A stretch of 12,357 bases of DNA. It comes from DASYSA01 sp036003885 (lineage in GTDB: Bacteria > Acidobacteriota > Blastocatellia > UBA7656). Location: assembly GCA_036003885.1 (NCBI GenBank), contig DASYSA010000419.1:1-12357 (forward strand), given 5' to 3'. Under the pieces are notes generated by a model that saw only the letters and a list, made by a program, of their open reading frames with translations, was not told the origin of the DNA and did no database searches. This document shows positions 1 to 6,819 of the stretch, one piece after another (within the stretch, counting starts at the first letter, position 1; the number at the start of each line of letters is the position of its first letter). A program made the position numbers and the translations under genes.

Positions 1-96
1 GAAGTCATAGTTTATGGCCGAGGCCAGGAAGCAGAGTCCCGCGTACTGCCTGAGTGGCGCGTCTCCGTGGACAGGCTGTTCGAAGGGCTGGTGTAG
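1..96 (+). CDS. 3' end of a plus-strand gene (possible Uma2-like C-terminus)
   Basis: Frame 1 is open from the window edge to a TAG stop at 94-96, giving 31 residues that end in VLPEWRVSVDRLFEGLV. The composition looks protein-like, and a segment of the form 'V-LP-x-[FW]-x-x-x-[VL]-x-x-LF' resembles the last strand and helix of Uma2-family PD-(D/E)XK nuclease-like proteins; that resemblance is from memory and weak. The gene would converge on the hydrolase gene at 170-1390, with the heptamer hairpin at 97-160 between them. The first base after its stop is the first base of that array. An open stretch of only 93 nt could also be chance, so coding status is moderate and family assignment is low. 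Confidence 0.42.
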   Translation, partial: EVIVYGRGQEAESRVLPEWRVSVDRLFEGLV

Positions 97-160
97 GAAT
101 TGAGAAATGAGAATTGAGAATTGAGAATCTCGAGTATTCTCAATTCTCAATTCTTTCAAT
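97..160. repeat. Heptamer inverted array A (unit GAATTGA), possible bidirectional terminator
   Basis: Units GAATTGA (97-103), GAAATGA (104-110), GAATTGA (111-117), GAATTGA (118-124) and a partial unit lead into a 7-nt loop, ctcgagt, at 129-135. The right arm then carries the complementary unit TCAATTC at 140-146 and 147-153, followed by a decayed copy. Positions 110-128 and 136-154 form a perfect 19-bp inverted repeat. The array begins directly after the TAG of the plus-strand gene fragment (94-96) and ends 9 nt before the stop of the minus-strand hydrolase (170-172). Its place between convergent genes suits a bidirectional transcription barrier or mRNA 3'-end stabiliser. The stem is AT-rich and no classic T-tract follows, so an ordinary intrinsic terminator is not proven. 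Confidence 0.9.
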
Positions 161-169
161 CGCTCTCCT

Positions 170-1390
170 CTATTTGTCGCCCGCCTTGAGCTTCTTGATG
201 CGATTGCCGGAGCCTTCCCTGATCGCCGCCTTCAGCTGATCCGGTACAGTCGAATTGTCGCCGAGCAACTGCAGAGCCTTCTCCGCATTTTGAATGGCAA
301 GCTCCTTGTTGCCATCCGCTTCGTAGGCCTCCGACAGGCTGTCGTACACATTAGCGGATTCAGGATAGCTGCCTACATTGAGCTTGAACAGCTCAATCGC
401 ATCTTTGATCTTTCCGCCCTGCAGCAGCTCGTAGCCCATTGCGTTGATGGTGTTTTCTTTGAACAGAACGTCGTCGGGCGCCGCCTTGCGAGCTTCGGCA
501 TAGACCTGCAAAGCTCGTTGAGTACCCTGCCGCGTAAAGGTGTCGATGAACTGCGACGGCGTTGGCGTGCGCCGGGCGGCTTCGTAGCTGGCCTTCGAGA
601 GATGAAACTTCATGAAGTCCAGAGTCTGTTTTATCACCTCGCGCGACTGGTCATTGTCGTCGAGCAGATCGAATCCATGCTGGGCGTCGACGTAGTTCAC
701 CAGCGTCAATTGAGCGTCCGCTGCGAGCGCTTTTGCGGCGAACGCGTCAATGGCCTTGTTGATCCCGGGCACATCGTGGCCCGCCCTAACCACCAGGATC
801 GGGAGGTCGAGGCGCGCAGGCTCGCCGGCCATTACGCCGTAGTAGAAGACCGCCGCTCGAATGTAGCCGCGATCCTGCTGCATGACTAGCGGAAGTGCGA
901 CGCGAACGTTTGCCGAACAGGACCAGATACCGATTCTGCTTTCATCTATGTCGAGCGAGGACGCATTGCTCCGCACATAGGCGATCAGGTCGGTCGCATC
1001 CGAAGCGGAGTCTGACTGACGGCTGTCGTGACTGATTGCTATCATGCCGCTGGCGGCAACGAGGCGAGGCCACGAAGTGTACTGTCCCCACTCTTTCAGC
1101 TTCGAAGCAGGGGCAGCCGGATTGCCTACACCGTTCAAAAAAATAACTGCGGGACGTTTCGATCCGGACTTGTGAGCAGCCGGGTAGTAGAGGTCCATCT
1201 TCAGGGCTTCGCTTCCTGAAGTCTTGAAGGTTACGTCGCTCTTCACGATGGCCCGTTCCATGTCGGGGAGGCGATAAACGGTCGGACGCCTGAGAATTTC
1301 TGATTGCTGTGCGAACGCGGGTTGAGCCAGGGCATAAACCAGCAACGCCAGCGCGATCGAAAGCCACACACATTCGGTGCTCCGTTTCAT
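170..1390 (-). CDS. Exported alpha/beta-hydrolase (dienelactone hydrolase/esterase-like) with C-terminal TPRs
   Basis: The product has 406 residues. Residues 1-27 form a signal peptide: positive KR start, a hydrophobic stretch SIALALLVYALA, and an AFA|QQ cleavage site. Residues of about 50-265 resemble an alpha/beta-hydrolase of the dienelactone hydrolase/acetyl-esterase type: VIFLNGVG near 82-89 at the usual oxyanion position, a nucleophile-elbow region RIGIWSCSAN (152-161) with Ser159, likely acid Asp206 in VVRAGHD, and His238 in DAQHGFD. The elbow is odd: family members read G-x-S-x-G, while here it is S-C-S-A-N. Residues of about 312-380 hold two TPR-like repeats (AMGYELLQGGKIKDAIELFK and VYDSLSEAYEADGNKELAI). 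The start at 1390 is preferred over an in-frame ATG at 1570. It has a strong GAGAGGAG Shine-Dalgarno 9 nt upstream and puts the signal peptide at the N-terminus; the 60-residue extension is low-complexity and unlike a protein. The gene lies 407 nt after permease 4, so it may be transcribed separately. Substrate is unknown; it could be an ester or carbohydrate-ester hydrolase, or an inactive scaffold. Confidence 0.82.
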   Translation of the reverse strand: MKRSTECVWLSIALALLVYALAQPAFAQQSEILRRPTVYRLPDMERAIVKSDVTFKTSGSEALKMDLYYPAAHKSGSKRPAVIFLNGVGNPAAPASKLKEWGQYTSWPRLVAASGMIAISHDSRQSDSASDATDLIAYVRSNASSLDIDESRIGIWSCSANVRVALPLVMQQDRGYIRAAVFYYGVMAGEPARLDLPILVVRAGHDVPGINKAIDAFAAKALAADAQLTLVNYVDAQHGFDLLDDNDQSREVIKQTLDFMKFHLSKASYEAARRTPTPSQFIDTFTRQGTQRALQVYAEARKAAPDDVLFKENTINAMGYELLQGGKIKDAIELFKLNVGSYPESANVYDSLSEAYEADGNKELAIQNAEKALQLLGDNSTVPDQLKAAIREGSGNRIKKLKAGDK

Positions 1391-1634
1391 TTTGGTGATC
1401 TCCTCTCGTAGTTCCCTCGGGAGCTGCCAGCAAGGATCCTGTGGAACTCGGCTGGACCAGCTTGCGCCTGGGGTGGGTTGGGTTCTTGACATTGAGTTGG
1501 CTTGAGGCGAGTCTCGATCTTCGGTCCTCGTCTTGTGATTTGAACGAAGCTCGCCAAAGTAACGCCTCACTCTAAATCGAACCCGGTAGACGGAGAAGCC
1601 CTTTGTGACGAACCGGCCTGGGCAGGGATCAAGT
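1391..1634. other. Non-coding leader of the hydrolase gene
   Basis: This is the proximal part of the 407-nt gap between permease 4 and the hydrolase; the rest of the gap is array B. The only strong signal on the minus strand is the hydrolase Shine-Dalgarno GAGAGGAG at 1407-1400. The reading frame stays open upstream to an ATG at 1570, but that extension has no secretory or domain-like character. I found no convincing sigma-70 promoter on the minus strand. The length of the gap argues that a promoter for the hydrolase is likely here. Confidence 0.6.
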
Positions 1635-1795
1635 GGATTGCGGATTGCGGATTGCGGATTGTGGAATGCAGAATTCCGATTGCGGATTCAGGAATGCGGA
1701 TCTGGATTGCGGATTGAGGTGCCCGGGTCCATTCAGATTTCCGGACACGAGCTGCAATCTCCAATCCGCAATCCCCAATCCGCATTCCGCAATCG
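1635..1795. repeat. Heptamer inverted array B (unit GGATTGC)
   Basis: The left arm (1635-1717) holds twelve consecutive units. It opens with three perfect GGATTGC copies (1635-1641, 1642-1648, 1649-1655), followed by GGATTGT, GGAATGC, AGAATTC, CGATTGC, GGATTCA, GGAATGC, a 6-nt GGATCT, GGATTGC and GGATTGA. A 36-nt spacer at 1718-1753 follows. The right arm (1754-1795) has six units in the opposite orientation: GCAATCT, CCAATCC, GCAATCC, CCAATCC, GCATTCC and GCAATCG. The arms can pair into a long imperfect hairpin, and internal sub-hairpins also exist, for example GGAAT/ATTCC at 1663-1677. The array ends 2 nt from the stop codon of permease 4 (1798-1800). The arms are unequal (12 versus 6), unlike arrays C and D. 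Confidence 0.92.
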
Positions 1796-1797
1796 GT

Positions 1798-4218
1798 CTA
1801 TTCACACCTCAGTGCGACCATTGGATCTACTCTCGTCGCCCGGCGAGCCGGAATGAAACTGGCTATGAGAGCCACTCCCGTCAGTCCAACCGAAACCGCG
1901 ACCAGAGTCGCCAGGTCGGTCGGCCTCACACCGTAGAGCATCCCCGATATCAATCTCGTCGAGAGCACAGAAGCCCCAACGCCGAGCAACACTCCCATTA
2001 TCGTGAGCCTCATCCCCTGCCCGAGCACCAGTCTCAGCACATCGCCGCCCGTTGCGCCGAGGGCCATTCGAATGCCGATCTCGTGAGTTCTTTGAGTGAC
2101 CGAGTAGGAGATCACACCGTAGATCCCCAGCGCCGCCAGGATTACAGCCACCCCTCCGAATATCTCCAGAAGGAGCACGATGAAGCGAGGGCCGGCAACG
2201 GCCGCGGAAAGATACTGCTGCATAGTCCTCGCATCGCCGGCAGCCATATCACGATCCAGGGTTGCCGCTTCACGCCGGACGGCGGTTGCTATGGTCGCGG
2301 GGTCAGAGGTCGTTCTTACCACCACGCTCATGAACCACCAGGGAGTCTGCTCGTAAGGCAGATACATTCCTGGACCTGCCTCTTTCTCCAGGGCTTCATC
2401 CTTTACGTCGGCCACTATTCCGACGATCTCACATGTCAGGTCGTTGTATCCGATTCTTGCGCGCTTGCCGATCGGGTCGCCACCCGGGAAGTATTCGCGG
2501 GCGGTCGATTCGTTAACTATCAGGACCGGTGGCGACTTGGCGTTGTCTCGCTCAGTGAAGGCTCGCCCTTTCAATAGCCGAACTCCCATCGTGGCAAAGT
2601 AGTCTGGACTGATCGCCCAATAAGCAGGGGAGCTTCTCTCGGCGCGGGTGACCGGAGGGGCCCCTTCGACCTCGAAACTCACCTTCAGGTGATCACCACT
2701 CAACGGCAGCGACGTGACGGCGGCAGCTGACTGAACACCCGGAATCTCACTCGTCCGCTCCACGAGTTGCTTGTAGAGAGATGACCACTTGGCGGTCTCA
2801 TCATACTTTGAATCGGGCAGGAAGGTCTGAATAGTCACGACATTCTCAGGTTTGAAGCCGGGATCAACGTGCTGCAGTCCCGACAGGGTTTTGATCATCA
2901 ATCCCGACCATACCAGGAGCATGAGCGCCATTGCGACTTCAACCACTACAAGGGCGCTCCGCGTTCGGGCGTGTCCCGCGCCCGCGCTTGTGCCTCTGGA
3001 TCCCTCCTTCATGGCTTCGTTCAAATCGGGCTTCGACGCGCGGACCGCAGGGACTAACCCGAAGATCAGTCCCGTGAGAATAGTGACCAGAGCGGTGACA
3101 GCGAGCACGCGGCCGTCGAGTGCGACCTCGTGGAGGCGCGGAATGTCTTCGGGAGCGAGCCTGACCAGAGGCTCGATTCCCCACAGCGCCAACAGCAGCC
3201 CCAGGCATCCGCCGACCAACGCGAGGAGCAGACTCTCGGTGAGCAGCTGTCTTACGATTCGCCGGCGGCTCGCCCCAAGCGCGGCACGGAGCGCGAACTC
3301 TTTCTGGCGCGCCGTGGCCTTTGCAAGAAGCAGGTTCGCGACGTTTGAGCAGGCTATCAACAAGACGATGCCCACGGCCGCAAGCAGCAGCAGAAGCGTG
3401 GAACGGATGTCGGCGACCAGAAACTGATGCAGAGGGGTCACGTCGACTCCGTAACCAGTCTGCGAGTCGGGATAAGTATCGGCGAGACTCGCGGCGATGG
3501 CGGTCATCTCGGACTGCGCCGTTTCCACTTCAACGCCTTGTTTGAGCCGGCCGACCACTGAGAGAAAGTGAGCTTCGCGTTCATTGATCCAGTCCGGGAA
3601 CGCATTGCCGACCGGGACCCAGAGATCGGCTCGTTCGTTTTCGAATGGGAACCGAAAGGCGAGGGGCATCACGCCGACGATAGTGAAGCTCTTGGCGTCG
3701 ATTGAGAGGGTGCTGCCTACCGCATCCGGATCTTCGCCAAAGTGCTGTTGCCACAACGCGTGACTGATAATCACCACCTGGCTCGACCCGGGCTTGTCTT
3801 CTTCGGGCAGAAACGCGCGCCCGCGCTCGGGATTTACTCCAAGCAGCGGAAAGAGATCGGTTGAGACCGACGCTCCATGAAGGCGCTCGGAGCTGTCCCC
3901 TTTTCTGAGAATGAACTCCTTTGACGTGAAGGCGGCCAGGTGCTCGAAGGACTCGCTACGGTCGCGCCAGTCCGTGAAGTTCGGGTACGACACGCTGCCA
4001 CTCTGGTCGGTGCGCCCTCGAAAAGTCTCGGCCATGAAGACCAGGCGGCTCGGCTCTCGGTAGGGGAGCGAACGCAGCAGCACGGGATTCACGACGCTGA
4101 AGATTGCGCTGGTTGCGCCGATGCCCAGCGCCAGCGCCAACACCGCGACGGAAGTGAAGACGGGCTTCTTCAGCAGCATTCGAAGGGCATATCGCAAATC
4201 CTGTAGAAACGTATCCAT
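1798..4218 (-). CDS. ADOP-family duplicated MacB/FtsX-like permease 4
   Basis: The product has 806 residues, the usual length for ADOP permeases. In order: a cytoplasmic amphipathic N-terminus (MDTFLQDLRYALRMLLKKP), TM1 at about 22-44 (LALGIGATSAIFSVVN), a MacB-type periplasmic domain at about 50-270, an FtsX unit with TM2 (273-298), a coupling segment RQKEFALRAALGASRRRIV (304-322), TM3 (329-348) and TM4 (371-391). The second half repeats this with TM5 (421-443), a second periplasmic domain (450-675), TM6 (678-700), HEIGIRMALGA (712-722), TM7 (736-757) and TM8 (767-790). The tail is RRATRVDPMVALRCE, where most relatives end in RYE. It has no Walker A or signature motif, and no ATPase gene is adjacent. 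The start is supported by GGAGG 6 nt upstream. It lies 40 nt after permease 3, so co-transcription is likely. Role: predicted inner-membrane permease or mechanotransmission protein; the substrate is unknown. Confidence 0.95.
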   Translation of the reverse strand: MDTFLQDLRYALRMLLKKPVFTSVAVLALALGIGATSAIFSVVNPVLLRSLPYREPSRLVFMAETFRGRTDQSGSVSYPNFTDWRDRSESFEHLAAFTSKEFILRKGDSSERLHGASVSTDLFPLLGVNPERGRAFLPEEDKPGSSQVVIISHALWQQHFGEDPDAVGSTLSIDAKSFTIVGVMPLAFRFPFENERADLWVPVGNAFPDWINEREAHFLSVVGRLKQGVEVETAQSEMTAIAASLADTYPDSQTGYGVDVTPLHQFLVADIRSTLLLLLAAVGIVLLIACSNVANLLLAKATARQKEFALRAALGASRRRIVRQLLTESLLLALVGGCLGLLLALWGIEPLVRLAPEDIPRLHEVALDGRVLAVTALVTILTGLIFGLVPAVRASKPDLNEAMKEGSRGTSAGAGHARTRSALVVVEVAMALMLLVWSGLMIKTLSGLQHVDPGFKPENVVTIQTFLPDSKYDETAKWSSLYKQLVERTSEIPGVQSAAAVTSLPLSGDHLKVSFEVEGAPPVTRAERSSPAYWAISPDYFATMGVRLLKGRAFTERDNAKSPPVLIVNESTAREYFPGGDPIGKRARIGYNDLTCEIVGIVADVKDEALEKEAGPGMYLPYEQTPWWFMSVVVRTTSDPATIATAVRREAATLDRDMAAGDARTMQQYLSAAVAGPRFIVLLLEIFGGVAVILAALGIYGVISYSVTQRTHEIGIRMALGATGGDVLRLVLGQGMRLTIMGVLLGVGASVLSTRLISGMLYGVRPTDLATLVAVSVGLTGVALIASFIPARRATRVDPMVALRCE

Positions 4219-4233
4219 AAATTGCCTCCGGCA

Positions 4234-4250
4234 TAGGATCCAGGATCCTA
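4234..4250. repeat. Two-copy heptamer palindrome (AGGATCC x2)
   Basis: The 40-nt gap between permeases 3 and 4 contains AGGATCC at 4235-4241 and again at 4242-4248, followed by T. Because the unit contains the palindrome GGATCC, the pair also forms a perfect 8-bp inverted repeat, TAGGATCC (4234-4241) and GGATCCTA (4243-4250), around one central base. It sits 8 nt from the stop codon of permease 3 (4259-4261) and just upstream of the GGAGG ribosome-binding site of permease 4. It has the same 7-bp period as the longer arrays, so it may be a minimal or nascent form of them. A 17-bp element could also arise by chance. Confidence 0.6.
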
Positions 4251-4258
4251 CTTCACCG

Positions 4259-6676
4259 CTATTCGTATCTCAGCGCGACCATTGGGTCTACCCTGGTGGC
4301 TCTTCGTGCCGGGATGAAACTGGCTATCAAAGCCACTCCTGTCAGGAGCAGCGGAATGACGGCGAAGGTCCACGTGTCTGTGGCGCTGACCAGGTACAGC
4401 AAGCTCGCCATCACACGCGTCAGCAGCAGCGCTCCGATCAGGCCGAGGACTACACCCGCAAGCGTCAGCCTCAGTCCTTGAACGATCACCAGCTTGATGA
4501 CGTCCGGCCCGCGCGCGCCGAGCGCCATGCGTATCCCCATCTCGTGCTCCCGTTGGGTGACTGAATAGGAGATCACGCCGTAGACTCCAACGGCGGCCAG
4601 CATCATTGCCGTTGCCGCGAAGATGCCGAACAGCACCATGTTTAAACGCCTCTGCGAGATCATCTCGTCGAGAGTTTGATCCATGGTCCTGATGTGGGAT
4701 ATCGGCTGATTCGGGTCTATAGCCCATACCTCGTCCCGCACAGCCGCGATGATGTTCTTCGGGTCGGTCCTCGCTCGCACCGTCAGAATCATGAATCCAA
4801 TGAACGAACGCTGGCTGTAAGGAAGGAAGGCTTCACATCTGACCTCGGCGTCGTATCCGGTGCGCCGCATATCGGCGACGACGCCCACGATCGAAAGCCA
4901 CGGTGCATCTGAGTCAGGACCGCCGAATTTGAACCGCTTGCCCAGGGGATCTTCCCCCGGCCAGAAACGCTGTGCAAACGTGTTGTTGATTACGACTACT
5001 GGCGGAGCGTCTATATTATCCCGTTCCTCGATGTCACGGCCCAGGAGGAGGGGGATTCCCATGGTGCGGAAGTAGCCGGGGGTCATGAAATCGAGCGGCG
5101 CCTCTATCTGTTCAGCGGCAGGCGTGGCAGGTCTTCCCTCGACAGTGAACATCCCAGAGTTGGGCAAGGCATCGATAAAGATGTCGGTGATTGCGGCGGC
5201 CGACTCAACGCCGGGCAAAGCCTCGACTCGCTGGATCAGTTTTTGATAGAAGTCGTGGCCCTGTCGCCCTTGATACCGCGATCGGGAGAGCTGAAGGTTC
5301 ATCGTCATCAGACGGTCGGGCTTGAAACCGAGACTCACCTCTCTAAGACGCATGAAGCTCTTGATCATTAGACCCGCGCAGATAAGCAGGACTAACGACG
5401 ACGCAATCTCGAATGCGACCAGCACGTTTCGGATGCGACGTCCTCGAAGGCCTCCAGTCGAGCTGCGTCCGCCCTCTTTCAGCGATTCGTTTAAGTCGGA
5501 TTTCGACGCTTGCAGCGCGGGTACCAGCCCGAAAAGCAGACCTGTCAGGAGTGAGACTGCAAGCGTGAACACCAGTACACGACGATCGATACTGATCTGG
5601 TCGAGCCGAGGCGTATCTTCGGGGCTGAGAGCGATCAGGGCCTTCAGTCCCCAGGCGGCTATCAGCAGGCCGGCCGCTCCGCCCAACAGCCCGAGCAGCG
5701 AGCTTTCTGTCAATAACTGCCTGATCAGGCGGAGCCGACCGGCGCCCAGCGCCATTCGAATCGCGATTTCGCGTTCCCGAACGGCTGCGCGGGCGAGCAG
5801 CAGGTTCGCCACATTCGCGCAAGCGATTAATAACACAAAGACAACCATTCCCAGCAGCACAAGCAGCGCAAGCCGCGTCTTACCCACCACCTGCTCGTGC
5901 AGAGGAACCAGGTTCGCGCCAAAGCCTTCCAGATCGGGGTACTGTTGCTGGAGCTGGTCGGCTATGGAACTCATGTCTGTTCGTGCCTGTTCGAGCGACA
6001 CGTCCCGCTTGAGTCGCCCTATGGCGTAGAACGAAAATGCAGTTCGTGCGCTTCTGCGGTTGGGAGTCACAGCGAGCGGCGCCCATAGCTCGGCGTCCTT
6101 GTGAGGGAACCGGAAACTCTTCGGCATCACGCCGATCACCTCGCGCTTTACGTCGCTCAGCGAAATGGTCTGCCCGACTATGCCGGGATCGCCTCCGAAG
6201 CGGCGCTGCCATAGTCCGTAACCGAGGACTACGACCTGATCCCGGCCCGGCTCTTCCTCTTCAACTGTGTAAGCGCGGCCAAGCATCGGCTGGACGCCGA
6301 GCACCGAAAAGAGGTTCGCGGTGGACATGGAACCGATAACGCGTTCTGGTTCGCCCGAGCCGGTCAGATTGAGGCTGACGCCACTGTACGCTGCGATCTG
6401 TTCGAACGACTGATTCTGATCTCTGTAGTCAACATAGTTGGGATAAGAGTGGATGTCCTGATCGACCTTCATCCGCGTGTTGTTCATCCAAACCATGACT
6501 ATGCGGTCCGGGTCGGGATAGGGAAGAGGACGGAGCAGGATGCCATTGACGACGCTGAAGATGGCGGTGTTCGCTCCGATCCCGATGGCGAGAGCGAGGA
6601 TCACAATCGCGGCGAACCCTGGCTTCTTCAGAAGCATTCGAACCGCATATCGAAGGTCATGAGTAAAAGTTTCCAT
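4259..6676 (-). CDS. ADOP-family duplicated MacB/FtsX-like permease 3
   Basis: The product has 805 residues. The layout is cytoplasmic start METFTHDLRYAVRMLLKKPGF, TM1 at about 21-44 (LALAIGIGANTAIFSVVNG), first periplasmic domain about 50-265, TM2 (269-295), coupling segment EREIAIRMALGAGRLRLIRQ (301-320), TM3 (323-343), TM4 (366-388), TM5 (416-438), second periplasmic domain 445-675, TM6 (678-705), HEMGIRMALGA (711-721), TM7 (734-754), TM8 (768-790) and tail RRATRVDPMVALRYE. It is the closest relative of permease 4 in this window: both share the LTGVALIASFIPARRATRVD tail segment, VISYSVTQR in TM6 and a PEDxPRL motif after TM3. This suggests one is a duplicate of the other. The start has a GAGGA Shine-Dalgarno 6 nt upstream. 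It lacks any ATPase domain. The gene follows permease 2 by 143 nt, almost all of which is array C. Confidence 0.95.
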   Translation of the reverse strand: METFTHDLRYAVRMLLKKPGFAAIVILALAIGIGANTAIFSVVNGILLRPLPYPDPDRIVMVWMNNTRMKVDQDIHSYPNYVDYRDQNQSFEQIAAYSGVSLNLTGSGEPERVIGSMSTANLFSVLGVQPMLGRAYTVEEEEPGRDQVVVLGYGLWQRRFGGDPGIVGQTISLSDVKREVIGVMPKSFRFPHKDAELWAPLAVTPNRRSARTAFSFYAIGRLKRDVSLEQARTDMSSIADQLQQQYPDLEGFGANLVPLHEQVVGKTRLALLVLLGMVVFVLLIACANVANLLLARAAVREREIAIRMALGAGRLRLIRQLLTESSLLGLLGGAAGLLIAAWGLKALIALSPEDTPRLDQISIDRRVLVFTLAVSLLTGLLFGLVPALQASKSDLNESLKEGGRSSTGGLRGRRIRNVLVAFEIASSLVLLICAGLMIKSFMRLREVSLGFKPDRLMTMNLQLSRSRYQGRQGHDFYQKLIQRVEALPGVESAAAITDIFIDALPNSGMFTVEGRPATPAAEQIEAPLDFMTPGYFRTMGIPLLLGRDIEERDNIDAPPVVVINNTFAQRFWPGEDPLGKRFKFGGPDSDAPWLSIVGVVADMRRTGYDAEVRCEAFLPYSQRSFIGFMILTVRARTDPKNIIAAVRDEVWAIDPNQPISHIRTMDQTLDEMISQRRLNMVLFGIFAATAMMLAAVGVYGVISYSVTQREHEMGIRMALGARGPDVIKLVIVQGLRLTLAGVVLGLIGALLLTRVMASLLYLVSATDTWTFAVIPLLLTGVALIASFIPARRATRVDPMVALRYE

Positions 6677-6680
6677 GGGC

Positions 6681-6817
6681 GTTCCTCGTTTTACGTTTCG
6701 GGTTTCGGGTTTCGCGTTTCGCGTTTCTCAGGTCCTTTCGCGCGATCTGCTGACAGACCGCAATCTACGCCGAACGCGAAACGCTAAACGCAAAACGCGG
6801 AACGCGAAACGCATCAC
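6681..6817. repeat. Heptamer inverted array C (unit GTTTCGC)
   Basis: The clear left arm is GTTTCGG (6695-6701), GTTTCGG (6702-6708), GTTTCGC (6709-6715), GTTTCGC (6716-6722) and GTTTCTC (6723-6729). Two more degenerate in-phase units lie outside it, GTTTTAC (6688-6694) and GTTCCTC (6681-6687). After a 39-nt spacer (6730-6768) the right arm runs GCCGAAC, GCGAAAC, GCTAAAC, GCAAAAC, GCGGAAC, GCGAAAC and GCATCAC (6769-6817). This gives 7 + 7 units if the decayed outer units are counted. The array ends 2 nt from the stop of permease 2 (6820-6822). Its outermost left unit contains, on the minus strand, the GAGGA Shine-Dalgarno of permease 3, so the array spans the whole gap. In the transcript it would form a GC-rich intercistronic hairpin. 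Confidence 0.9.
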
Positions 6818-6819
6818 GT

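Noticed and set aside
1486..1491. Exact TTGACA on the plus strand as a promoter
   Set aside because: There is no acceptable -10 at proper distance and no plus-strand gene downstream.
1391..1570. 60-residue N-terminal extension of the hydrolase
   Set aside because: The extension is low-complexity and would bury a clear signal peptide, while the start at 1390 has a strong GAGAGGAG site at good spacing.
1633..2577. 314-codon plus-strand open frame starting in array B
   Set aside because: Its N-terminus is translated heptamer repeat and the rest is antisense to permease 4.
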